The notes below the pieces were generated by a model. The model was given only the letters and a program-made list of their open reading frames with translations, searched no databases and was not told where the DNA came from. DNA of 64,000 bases. It comes from Spirosoma montaniterrae (lineage in GTDB: Bacteria; Bacteroidota; Bacteroidia; Cytophagales; Spirosomataceae). How positions within the stretch are numbered: position 1 is the stretch's first letter; each line of letters starts with the position of its first letter. Both the position numbers and the translations under genes were made by a program. This document shows, in pieces, positions 52,776-60,489 of the stretch. The DNA is taken from assembly GCF_001988955.1 (NCBI RefSeq), contig NZ_CP014263.1:5243501-5307500 (forward strand), read 5' to 3'.

Positions 52776-53132
52776 AGAGTAAGTAGTTTTAAAAAATTAG
52801 TTTGTGAATGAACATTTCAACAAGTTTTCTATCGAGGTGTTTTCAAAATCAAGTATAACTTATGGGTCAAAAAAAGAGTATATTTTAGTCACTTTGTATA
52901 AAATGCAGAATAAAATTTGGTTTTATATAAGCCACTACGGCATTGGTGACAGTAAAACTTTTATAAAATTTTGTAAAAATAGCTGGAGGTGCTGCCGGAG
53001 AAAATCAGGAAACTTTGAAAATTTAATCCCAGATAGCGAATAACAGAACAGGCAGACCATACGTAGTCTGCCTGTTCTGTTAGAAAAAAACTGTTTACCA
53101 ACAACGCACTGTCGCGTTTGATACTTGTCGGC
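52776..53132. other. AT-rich non-coding gap with a terminator
   Basis: Between the susC start and the crtZ end lie about 350 bp, very AT-rich. A 79-codon open frame at 52804-53043 exists by chance in this composition; it has no domain features and I do not call it. The only clear element is the dyad at 53042-53081. The susC promoter should lie near 52780-52900 on the minus strand but I cannot point to a clean box. Confidence 0.5.
53042..53081. terminator. Dyad downstream of crtZ
   Basis: AACAGAACAGGCAGAC (53042-53057) pairs perfectly over 16 bp with 53066-53081 around an 8-nt loop. An A-run follows on the plus strand; on the minus strand, in the direction of crtZ, there is no clear T-tract after it. 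Probably a factor-independent or weak terminator for crtZ. Confidence 0.6.
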
Positions 53133-53612
53133 TTAATTTGCCGAATCGGCCTCGACAGATTTGCTCCGAACGGCCCGGTCGTATTTTTTGGGGGCGTATA
53201 AAAATCCAAATGCTTCGGCTCCTTCTTTGGTATGTACTTTATGGTGGATGTAGTGCGCCCGCATAATGCGTTGCATATACCGCCCGTTTGTGTCGATATT
53301 TAGCTTGGCCCGGCGATGAACGATGACATCATGAAACACAAAATAGAAAATGCCATAAAGCGTAACGCCCGCGCCAATCCAGGCCAGAAACCGATATTCC
53401 GGCAATTCAACACCCGCAACAATCAGCGTAATCGCCACGGTGGCAAACACAACTGCGAATAGATCGTTTCGTTCAAAAAAGCCTTTGTGGTGGTTGTGAT
53501 GGTCGCGGTGCCAACTCCACAGAAATCCGTGCATGACATATTTATGCGTAAACCAGGCAACCCCCTCCATGAAAAAGAATGTACCAATGACCAGCGCAAC
53601 GTTTAGTAGCAT
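53133..53612 (-). CDS. crtZ: Beta-carotene hydroxylase
   Basis: CrtZ is a membrane di-iron hydroxylase of the fatty-acid hydroxylase superfamily that adds 3-hydroxyls to beta-carotene, giving zeaxanthin-like pigments. The 159-residue product has the full set of histidine motifs: HKYVMH (23-28), HRDHHNHH (35-42), HDVIVHRR and HYIHHKVH, with three to four membrane helices. No other carotenoid gene is in the window. Confidence 0.93.
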   Translation of the reverse strand: MLLNVALVIGTFFFMEGVAWFTHKYVMHGFLWSWHRDHHNHHKGFFERNDLFAVVFATVAITLIVAGVELPEYRFLAWIGAGVTLYGIFYFVFHDVIVHRRAKLNIDTNGRYMQRIMRAHYIHHKVHTKEGAEAFGFLYAPKKYDRAVRSKSVEADSAN

Positions 53613-53744
53613 TTTGGTGTTGTTTTAATGAGATAGATGTTATGAAACAGCATCTGAATTATTTTCTGATAACGGCTCGTTTATCCGAAAAGTTGGCCGT
53701 GAAACCGGTAGATTTTTCGTAAAATAGAGATACGGAACAAAAAG

Positions 53745-53774
53745 TTGCAAGTTTGTGGAAAAGTTGTACCTTTA
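53745..53774 (+). promoter_or_regulatory. Promoter of the AlbA_2 gene
   Basis: TTG at 53745-53747 is followed after 19 nt by TACCTTTA (53767-53774), one base off TAnnTTTG, 22 nt upstream of the ATG at 53797. Because this box lies within the longer possible frame from 53755, the ATG at 53797 is the better start. Confidence 0.5.
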
Positions 53775-53796
53775 TCCCAACTCAGTACTCAACCAG

Positions 53797-54465
53797 ATGA
53801 CCCCATCGGTTATGGACTATCAGGCACTCAAGAACCTGGTCAGACAGGGAGAGGGTACCCATTTAGAGTTCAAGCTGAAAACCAATCATCCCGAAAAAAT
53901 TATCCGGGGCATCGTCGCCTTCGCCAATACAACCGGCGGAATCATGCTCATCGGCGTTGGTGACGACAAAACCATTCGGGGATTAAAGTATGCCGACGAA
54001 GACGAGTACCTGCTCGTTCGGGCCATCAGCAAATACTGTTTTCCGCGCATCTCTTACACCATCGAGCGAGTTCAGCTCTACGACGAACGTGAAGTGCTCG
54101 TGATTCGGGTGCCGCCCAGTTTCAACAAGCCCCATTACATTATTCCCGACCTGAACGACCCTGATAACAAGAAAGCCTACGTGCGCGTGGGCGACAAGTC
54201 GGTGCAGGCCAGTCGTGAGGTGCGTGAGATTTTGAAGGGCGTGTCTGCGGAGCGCAACGTTCGGTTCACCTACGGCGAAAAGGAACACAAATTGATGCAG
54301 CACCTCGGCGAAAACCCAAGCATAACCGTTGATCTGTTCGCGTCTATTGCCGGTGTTTCACGCAAAATTGCCTCCCGAACGCTTGTGCTGCTCGTGTTGG
54401 CAAATGTGTTGGAAATCCATCCCAGCGACGTAGTGGATCAGTACACGAGCAGGCCGGTCAGTTGA
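53797..54465 (+). CDS. AlbA_2 (Schlafen-type) domain protein
   Basis: The 222-residue product carries the AlbA_2 putative nucleic-acid-binding domain: LVRQGEGTHLEFKLKTNHPEKIIRGIVAFANTTGGIMLIGVGDD, then IIPDLNDPDNKKAYVRVGDKSVQAS, followed by a short winged-helix-like C-terminal part (HKLMQHLGENPSITVDLFASIAGVSRKIASRTLVLLVLA) that could bind DNA. Such proteins are often called transcription regulators or found near defence genes, but the function is not known. Its last 28 nt overlap the 3' end of the convergent bioA. Confidence 0.8.
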   Translation: MTPSVMDYQALKNLVRQGEGTHLEFKLKTNHPEKIIRGIVAFANTTGGIMLIGVGDDKTIRGLKYADEDEYLLVRAISKYCFPRISYTIERVQLYDEREVLVIRVPPSFNKPHYIIPDLNDPDNKKAYVRVGDKSVQASREVREILKGVSAERNVRFTYGEKEHKLMQHLGENPSITVDLFASIAGVSRKIASRTLVLLVLANVLEIHPSDVVDQYTSRPVS

Positions 54466-55727
54466 TTCAGCAATTCCTCTACCTGCTCGTAGGTGTATTG
54501 TAACTGCTCGTTCGTCGTGCAATAAGGCGGCATCAGGTATAACACGTTGCCCAGCGGGCGCATGAGGATGCCGCGCTCCAGCAGAAAATTATAGGCTACG
54601 TCGCGGATGTTGTTGAAATACGACGTTTGCCCATCGCTTTTCAGGTCGAAGGCCAGCAGTGTGCCGCGCTGGCGAATATTCTCCACGTTAGAATATTGAC
54701 GAAGCCGTTCAGAGAAAGCCGCGTGCTGGTGGGCAATACGCTGCCAATTGGCTGGCGTTTCGTCGGCGAGCGTTAGGTCGAGGCTGGCGAGGGCGGCTGT
54801 GCAGGCCAGCGGATTGGCCGTGAACGAGTGCCCGTGAAAAAGCGTCCTGAATTTATCGTCCGACAGAAAAGCGTTGTATATCGCCTGCGTACAGGCTGTT
54901 ACCCCTAACGCCATTGTTCCACCCGTCAGACCTTTCGACAAGCACATAAGGTCGGGTTTTTCCTGCAAATAGTTCGACGCAAAAAGCTGCCCGGTTCGGC
55001 CAAAGCCGGTCATGACTTCGTCGGCAATGATGAGCGCGTTATGCCGCCGGGCAATTCCAATGAGTTTATCCAAAACATCAGGCTCATACATAAGCATACC
55101 GCCCGCGCCCTGCACCAATGGCTCGGCAATGAATGCGGCCACATCGTTATTGAACAAAGCTTCGGCCTGTTTCAGCACGTCTTCTTCGCGGCCCGGCACT
55201 GGCGTTGGCAGGTACTCAACATCGAACAGAAATGGCGCAAATGGAGCGGTAAAGGCACTGCGCCCGCTTACGGCCATTGCCCCGAACGTATCGCCGTGGT
55301 AAGCATCTTCCAGGGCAATCACACGTCGACGCGGCTGGCCCAGATTGTGCCAGTATTGAAACGCCATTTTCAGCGCAACCTCAACGGCGGTTGAGCCATT
55401 GTCGGAATAGAAAATTTTGGCTTGATTACTCGGCAGAACGCTCAGCAGCCGCTCGGCGAGTTCAACGGCGGGTTGATGCGTGAAGCCCGCAAAGATGACG
55501 TGTTCGAGTGTGTGCAACTGCTCCGACACGCGCCGGGCAATGTGCGGATGAGCGTGACCGTGCAGGTTCACCCACCACGACGAAATCATATCTACGTATT
55601 CGCGGTCATCGGCAGCATAGAGTACCGCGCCTTCGCCCCGCACAATCGGAATCGGCAGTGGGGCGGTTTGCATTTGCGTGAACGGGTGCCAGATAACGGC
55701 CCGGTCACGGGTGGGAAGTTCGTTCAT
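54438..55727 (-). CDS. bioA: Adenosylmethionine-8-amino-7-oxononanoate aminotransferase
   Basis: BioA makes 7,8-diaminopelargonate in biotin synthesis using S-adenosylmethionine as amino donor and PLP. The 429-residue product has HPFTQMQ at the start, the PLP phosphate segment YSDNGSTAVEVALKMA, LEDAYHGDTFGAMAVSG, IADEVMTGFGRTG and the PLP lysine in LCLSKGLTGGTMALG. Other bio genes are absent nearby. The ATG at 55727 is the start; the upstream frame translates an inverted repeat. Its 3' end overlaps the AlbA_2 gene. Confidence 0.95.
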   Translation of the reverse strand: MNELPTRDRAVIWHPFTQMQTAPLPIPIVRGEGAVLYAADDREYVDMISSWWVNLHGHAHPHIARRVSEQLHTLEHVIFAGFTHQPAVELAERLLSVLPSNQAKIFYSDNGSTAVEVALKMAFQYWHNLGQPRRRVIALEDAYHGDTFGAMAVSGRSAFTAPFAPFLFDVEYLPTPVPGREEDVLKQAEALFNNDVAAFIAEPLVQGAGGMLMYEPDVLDKLIGIARRHNALIIADEVMTGFGRTGQLFASNYLQEKPDLMCLSKGLTGGTMALGVTACTQAIYNAFLSDDKFRTLFHGHSFTANPLACTAALASLDLTLADETPANWQRIAHQHAAFSERLRQYSNVENIRQRGTLLAFDLKSDGQTSYFNNIRDVAYNFLLERGILMRPLGNVLYLMPPYCTTNEQLQYTYEQVEELLNQLTGLLVY

Positions 55728-55742
55728 GAAGGGGTTTTGGTA

Positions 55743-55827
55743 CACAGAGATGCACAAAGGAACACGGAGATACACGGAGAAGAAATTTCACTTTGTGTAT
55801 CTCCGTGCCCCTTTGTGCATCTCTGTG
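55743..55827. repeat. Inverted repeat between isoaspartyl peptidase and bioA genes
   Basis: Arms 55743-55775 and 55795-55827 (33 nt) match at 31 positions with a 19-nt loop. The arm reads CACAGAGATGCACAAAGG and onward, sharing its first 13 nt with the dyad at 37167. It lies 16 nt upstream of the bioA start and 18 nt beyond the upstream gene's stop. Confidence 0.92.
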
Positions 55828-55845
55828 GCCCAACAAAATAAAAAA

Positions 55846-56934
55846 TTAATCTTTATAAATCAGCACTTCGCTCGTGCCATCGGCTTTGATGTATCCCCGA
55901 TACATGCCTTCGGAGTTGAATGGCATGGCGATGTTGCCCCGACGGTCGAGGGCAATTAAACCACCTTCGCCACCCATTTCCACGAGTTTTTTCATCACAA
56001 CTTCGTTGGCCGCATCGTTCACCGACAGGCCTTTATACGCCATCAGGGCCGATACGTCGAAGCCAACTACGGCCCGGATAAAGTATTCGCCGTGGCCGGT
56101 TGCTGAAATGGCACAGGTGGCGTTGTTGGCGTAGGTTCCGGCTCCAATAATCGGCGCGTCGCCCACCCGACCATAGCGTTTGTTGGTCATGCCACCGGTT
56201 GAGGTGCCAGCCGCAAGGTTGCCATACTGATCGAGCGCGACGCAGCCAACCGTACCAAATTTGTTACCCTCGGTGAAAATGGTTTCGTTCAGTATCGCGC
56301 CGGTTTTTGGCGATTCGGCGTTCCGGGCTTTGGGCGCGTTGGCGGGTTTGGCCGGGGCTTCGGTGTGGTCGAGTTGAACCTTTTCCTCCTGCAATGCTTT
56401 TTGCAGTCCTTGCCAGCGCGTTTCGGTGTAGAAGTATTTTGGGTCAACGAGTTCCATGCCCTGCGCTTTGGCGAAAGCTTCGGCCCCCGGCCCGATCATC
56501 ATGACGTGTTCCGACTTATCCATCACGCGTCGGGCCGTGCTAATAGGGTTTTTGATGGTTGTTACACCCGCAATAGCTCCGGCTTTCAGCGTTTTGCCAT
56601 CCATAACCGATGCATCGAGTTCGTTGCGACCCTCATGCGTAAACACGGCTCCTTTTCCCGCGTTGAACAGGGGCGAATCTTCCATGACCCGGACGGTAGC
56701 TTCTACGGCATCAAGGCTTGTGCCACCCCGTTTTAGCACGGCATAGCCTGTTTGCAAAGCCTGATTCAGCACGGCGCGGTAAGCTTGCTCCTTCTCAGGC
56801 GTCATGTTTTTGCGGGTAATGGTCCCTGCTCCGCCATGAATTACGAGCGTGATGGGCGATTGGGTTTGGGCCATGCCAACCATTGAGGTTAAGAGTGCCG
56901 CAATAGAAGCAGCAATAAGAAGTGGGTTTTTCAT
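55846..56934 (-). CDS. Isoaspartyl peptidase/L-asparaginase (plant type)
   Basis: An Ntn-hydrolase that removes isoaspartyl residues from peptides and hydrolyses asparagine. The 362-residue product has a signal peptide (LLIAASIAALLTSMVGMAQ), ITLVIHGGAGTI, TSLDAVEATVRVMEDSPLFNAGKGAVF, the self-cleavage site NKFGTVGCVALD with its Thr nucleophile, and AGTSTGGMTNKRYGRVGDAPIIGAGTYANN. A Pro/Ala-rich insert precedes the cleavage Thr. Its ATG overlaps the stop of the Rpn-like gene (ATGA), so the two may be co-translated. Confidence 0.92.
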   Translation of the reverse strand: MKNPLLIAASIAALLTSMVGMAQTQSPITLVIHGGAGTITRKNMTPEKEQAYRAVLNQALQTGYAVLKRGGTSLDAVEATVRVMEDSPLFNAGKGAVFTHEGRNELDASVMDGKTLKAGAIAGVTTIKNPISTARRVMDKSEHVMMIGPGAEAFAKAQGMELVDPKYFYTETRWQGLQKALQEEKVQLDHTEAPAKPANAPKARNAESPKTGAILNETIFTEGNKFGTVGCVALDQYGNLAAGTSTGGMTNKRYGRVGDAPIIGAGTYANNATCAISATGHGEYFIRAVVGFDVSALMAYKGLSVNDAANEVVMKKLVEMGGEGGLIALDRRGNIAMPFNSEGMYRGYIKADGTSEVLIYKD

Positions 56935-57836
56935 TCGTTTGTCAGATTCTGTTGTAACGATATTACAAAGTCTATGCTGGTATCAAAATCTTCGGCAATC
57001 TCTTCGATTGTCAACTTCCCTCGTATTAGGGCTTTAATGATGTTTTGCCGTCTTGTCTCTTCACGCCCTTCTTCGCGCCCTTCTTTACGCCCTTCTTCGC
57101 GACTTTCTTCGCGGGCCGTTCGTGTCACGTCGCGTTCAATAACAATGTTTTCGATAGCTTTTACATAAGCTGCCCGGTCAGCAGGGCTTAGGCCGTCGAA
57201 CTCTAACCGCTGCTTAACCAAAGCCAGCCCTTTAGCCCGTGACCCCTCGCGGACCTCGTTATTTTTCAAGTAATAAATCCACTCATCAAGGCTGTCTTTG
57301 GCAAGGTCGTTGAAATTGTTCACTTTGATAATGTAATATTCCGGGTAGATGTGAAATACGTTTTCAAGGGCAAAGGTCTTTTTTTGCCCGTTCGATAAAC
57401 CAAGCACATCGCCGGTGTGCAGACCGCGAAATTCGGTTTTGCCGTGATAGATATAGTCTTCACCCTGTCCTAAATCGAAATAAACAATATTGACAGAATA
57501 CACTTTCTTGATGGCTTCGTAAGGCTGGCTGATATTGAAGTGTTCAACAGTAGCTTTCGACGTAGCAAACAGCATCCGATGAAAAAAATCGCGTTCACTC
57601 TCGTTCTGCACCTCAATAATAATGAGTTGCTTCTTTGAGTTTAGGGCCAGAATATCGACCCGGTTAAACTTTAACGATAGCTCGTCCTGATTGCTCTCGC
57701 TTTCTAAAATCTGCTCAATCGTGATGTCTTCGCGCAGCAGTTCTGACAGAAAGCCCTCAAGAATACCAAAATTGGCCTTGTTGCGAAGCAGCCGCTTCAT
57801 AGCCCAATCGAACCGTATAAGATGTTTCTTCGCCAT
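56931..57836 (-). CDS. Rpn-type PD-(D/E)xK nuclease family protein
   Basis: The 301-residue product belongs to the Rpn/transposase-like nuclease family (often named PD-(D/E)xK nuclease family transposase). The nuclease core is visible: Asp61 in NRVDILALN, then LIIIEVQNES with Glu75 and the ExQ variant at Gln77 typical of this family, and ERDFFHRMLFATSKATVEHF. The C-terminal third has a charged tract of alternating REEGRKEGREEGREE and then a helical end. No inverted repeats flank it, so it is not an intact mobile element. The ATG at 57836 is used. Confidence 0.85.
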   Translation of the reverse strand: MAKKHLIRFDWAMKRLLRNKANFGILEGFLSELLREDITIEQILESESNQDELSLKFNRVDILALNSKKQLIIIEVQNESERDFFHRMLFATSKATVEHFNISQPYEAIKKVYSVNIVYFDLGQGEDYIYHGKTEFRGLHTGDVLGLSNGQKKTFALENVFHIYPEYYIIKVNNFNDLAKDSLDEWIYYLKNNEVREGSRAKGLALVKQRLEFDGLSPADRAAYVKAIENIVIERDVTRTAREESREEGRKEGREEGREETRRQNIIKALIRGKLTIEEIAEDFDTSIDFVISLQQNLTNE

Positions 57837-57891
57837 TGTGGATAAACTGCGTTCAGTGCGTAAAGATACAGAAAACCGCCTGCTCCGGTCG

Positions 57892-57899
57892 TACCTTTG
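57892..57899 (+). promoter_or_regulatory. -7 box four bases before the NSUN-like start
   Basis: TACCTTTG matches TAnnTTTG fully and ends 4 nt before the ATG at 57904, which would put transcription start at or inside the start codon. No TTG at the expected distance. Confidence 0.4.
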
Positions 57900-57903
57900 C
57901 CCA

Positions 57904-59301
57904 ATGAACACCAGTCGCCCAATTACGGCCCAACTGCCCGACGCTTTCCGGCAGCAGATGCAAACACAGTTGGCCGATAGCTTCGCCGACTTTGAAACCG
58001 CGCTGACGCAGCCCGCGCCCGTGAGCATCCGGCTCAATCCGCGAAAACCCGCGTTCGATACAACCGGCCTTGAGCCAGTACCCTGGTGTGCCGAGGGTTA
58101 TTATCTGCCCGAACGTCCTGTGTTCACGCTCGATCCGCTGTTTCAGGCCGGAGGGTATTACGTGCAGGAAGCGTCGTCGATGTTGTTGGCCGAAGCGTTG
58201 CGCCAAACCACCAACCTGGGCCGACCTCTTCGAGTGTTGGACTTGTGTGCGGCTCCGGGTGGCAAAAGTACCTTACTGGCGTCGGTACTGCATCCCGATA
58301 GCTTGCTGATTTGCAACGAAGTGATTCGTAGCCGGGTATCGATTCTGCGCGAGAATATAGATAAATGGGGCTATCCAAACGTGGTAATCAGTAGCCACGA
58401 CCCGCAGAGCTTAGATAAACTGGCCGGTTTTTTCGATGTAGTCGTAGTCGATGCGCCCTGTTCGGGCGAAGGGCTGTTTCGGAAAGACCCCGACGCTGTT
58501 CGGGAGTGGTCGCCCGAGAGCATACAACTTTGTTCGGCCCGGCAAAAGCGCATTCTAACCGCAGCCGCGCCCCTGCTCGACACGGGCGGCATCCTGATCT
58601 ATTCGACCTGTACGTATAACGATGTCGAAAATGTGGATAACGTTCGATATTTGCTGGAAAGCGGTTTTCGTAACTGCCCGCTCAACCTGTCGCCCGACTG
58701 GAACATTGTTGAAAAACGCACGGGCAATGCCGTTGGTTATCAATGTTTTCCACACCGCGTTCGGGGCGAGGGCTTTTTTATCAGCGTATTTGAGAAAACG
58801 GGCTTCACGCCTACTGTAAAACTCGACGCCCGCACGTTTCGGAGCATTCGTGCGTTGCGGCCCCGCGAGACCAAAGCCGTTGCAGACTGGCTCCGGCAAC
58901 CAACTGATTTTTCGTTTTGGGAGAAGCCTAACGGCGACGTGATGGCCCTACCCAAATCATTAGAGAAAACGTTTTTGTTTCTCGACGTGGCGCTGCATAC
59001 TAAAGGGTTCGGGCTGGAAATGGGACAGTTCAAAGGGTCGGATTTTATTCCATCGCACACGCTGGCGTTGAGCACCGCCATCCGTACCGATTTGCCGGGC
59101 ATTGCACTGAGTAAAGAAGAAGCACTTCGGTATTTCAAAAAAGAGAATCTGGTCTTTGAGCAACCTGTAAAAGGGTGGCTGCTGGCGCAGTACAACGGCC
59201 TGAATTTGGGCTGGATGAAAGGCGTTGGCAACCGGGTCAATAATTACCTGCCTAAAGATTGGCGCATTCGGATGGACCTGAAGACCGAGTTTTTCGATTA
59301 A
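57904..59301 (+). CDS. NOL1/NOP2/Sun-type RNA cytosine-5 methyltransferase
   Basis: The 465-residue protein is an rRNA m5C methylase of the RsmF/YebU type. It has the SAM site VLDLCAAPGGKSTLLAS, CNEVIRSRVSILRENI, the motif IV Cys in VVDAPCSGEGLFRKDPDA, the catalytic Cys in IYSTCTYNDVEN, and a C-terminal PUA-like and RsmF-type extension (VKGWLLAQYNGLNLGWMKGVGNRVNNYLPKDWRIRM). The frame is open upstream to 57691, but the true start at 57904 follows a TACCTTTG box. It is divergent from the Rpn-like gene. Confidence 0.92.
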   Translation: MNTSRPITAQLPDAFRQQMQTQLADSFADFETALTQPAPVSIRLNPRKPAFDTTGLEPVPWCAEGYYLPERPVFTLDPLFQAGGYYVQEASSMLLAEALRQTTNLGRPLRVLDLCAAPGGKSTLLASVLHPDSLLICNEVIRSRVSILRENIDKWGYPNVVISSHDPQSLDKLAGFFDVVVVDAPCSGEGLFRKDPDAVREWSPESIQLCSARQKRILTAAAPLLDTGGILIYSTCTYNDVENVDNVRYLLESGFRNCPLNLSPDWNIVEKRTGNAVGYQCFPHRVRGEGFFISVFEKTGFTPTVKLDARTFRSIRALRPRETKAVADWLRQPTDFSFWEKPNGDVMALPKSLEKTFLFLDVALHTKGFGLEMGQFKGSDFIPSHTLALSTAIRTDLPGIALSKEEALRYFKKENLVFEQPVKGWLLAQYNGLNLGWMKGVGNRVNNYLPKDWRIRMDLKTEFFD

Positions 59302-59333
59302 CTTCGTTTCAACCTTTCACCATTTCTACCGCT

Positions 59334-59349
59334 GCGGGTTTCGACCCGC
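59334..59349 (+). repeat. Small GCGGGT-ttcg-ACCCGC hairpin
   Basis: A perfect 6-bp stem with a TTCG loop lies 9 nt upstream of the hydrolase ATG. It is nearly the same as the second hairpin of the array at 35061 (GCGGGT-attc-ACCCGC). No T-tract follows. Confidence 0.6.
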
Positions 59350-59358
59350 GTTACTGAC

Positions 59359-60393
59359 ATGAAACGAGTGCTCACCATTGCTGGCGTATCGCTGGCGTTT
59401 CTGGCGGTTGGCTACGTGGCCGGGCCGCGCCCGTCTGTGCCGCTCGACAGCGGAAAAATTCCTGCCGTGACTACCGATCTTAATCAAATTGACGCAGAAA
59501 TAGCCCGCTACGAAGCTGGTTTTAAACTCAAACCCGACAATCACGCCCGCATCGTATGGGCCGACAGTATCCGTAAACAAAAAACGCCATATAGCATCGT
59601 GTATGTTCACGGCTATACGGCAAGCTGGGGCGAAGGCTATCCGGTAAATATCAATCTGGCAGAACAATTTGGCAGTAATTTGTATCTGGCCCGCAACGCC
59701 GGACACGGTCTCGATTCGCCCGATGCGATGATCGACCTCACACCCGCGTCCTACTTCGAATCGGCAGAACGGGCGTTGGCAATTGGTAAAGCAATTGGCG
59801 AAAAAGTAATTGTTGTCGGTACGTCGATGGGCGGGATGCTGACGCTTTATCTGGCATCGAAACACCCTGAAATTGCCGGTATTGTGCTGTATTCGCCCTG
59901 TATTGCCGTTGCCGACGCCAAAGCGAAACTCATCACGCTACCCTGGGGGCAGCAGATTCTCGACAACGTGTATCCCGATAAACACGTTCGCAACGAAAAA
60001 ACCACGCCCGAACGCGCCAAATATTGGTACGAACAGTACCATACCAATGGCCTGATTACCCTGCAAACCGTGTTGGATCATTACGCCACGCCCGAAACCT
60101 TCACGAAGGTGAAACAGCCTGCATTTTTGGCGTACTACTATAAAGACGAAGAACATCAGGATCCCACGGTCTCAATAAAAGCCATGCTGAATATGTACGA
60201 CCAACTTGGCACCCCCGCTAATCAGAAGCGCAAAGAAGCCTTCCCCGAAGCCGGTGCCCACGTTATTGCTTCAGAATACACAACGAAGGAATGGCCCGCT
60301 GTACAGGCCGCTACAGCGAAGTTTCTTCAGGAAGTTGTGAAAGTACCAACTGCCACCAGCACCGCAACTGTGGCCTTCAACCCAAAAAAATAA
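59359..60393 (+). CDS. Exported alpha/beta hydrolase
   Basis: The 344-residue product has a signal or anchor peptide (RVLTIAGVSLAFLAVGYVAG) and an alpha/beta-hydrolase core: VYVHGYTASWGEG, then ARNAGHG, the nucleophile elbow VVGTSMGGMLTLYLA, LYSPCIAV and a likely catalytic His in AGAHVIAS near the C-terminus. Substrate is unknown. It is followed by a dyad and fabI on the same strand. Confidence 0.8.
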   Translation: MKRVLTIAGVSLAFLAVGYVAGPRPSVPLDSGKIPAVTTDLNQIDAEIARYEAGFKLKPDNHARIVWADSIRKQKTPYSIVYVHGYTASWGEGYPVNINLAEQFGSNLYLARNAGHGLDSPDAMIDLTPASYFESAERALAIGKAIGEKVIVVGTSMGGMLTLYLASKHPEIAGIVLYSPCIAVADAKAKLITLPWGQQILDNVYPDKHVRNEKTTPERAKYWYEQYHTNGLITLQTVLDHYATPETFTKVKQPAFLAYYYKDEEHQDPTVSIKAMLNMYDQLGTPANQKRKEAFPEAGAHVIASEYTTKEWPAVQAATAKFLQEVVKVPTATSTATVAFNPKK

Positions 60394-60403
60394 GCTAATT
60401 TTG

Positions 60404-60483
60404 TAGTGATGAGTGATGAGCGATAAGTGATGAGTTGTTAGCGCAACACTCACTCATCGCTCATCGCTCATCGCTCATCACTA
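60404..60483. repeat. Inverted repeat between hydrolase and fabI
   Basis: Arms 60404-60435 and 60452-60483 (32 nt) are complementary at 29 positions. The arms are made of GATGAGT/GATGAGC/GATAAGT words and the loop holds a small GTTG...CAAC dyad. The right arm ends 6 nt before the fabI ATG with the string TCACTAAAA, just as at 31495-31505. Confidence 0.9.
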
Positions 60484-60489
60484 AAATTT

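Noticed and set aside
52804..53043. 79-codon open frame upstream of susC
   Set aside because: AT-rich gap with low-complexity translation and no start context or family resemblance; it ends in a terminator-like dyad. Chance open frame is more likely.
56931..57836. Intact insertion sequence around the Rpn-type gene
   Set aside because: No terminal inverted repeats or target duplications are seen, and it shares a start/stop overlap with the next gene.
57691..57903. N-terminal extension of the NSUN-like methylase
   Set aside because: It is antisense to the Rpn-type gene and includes the promoter box; the family start is at 57904.
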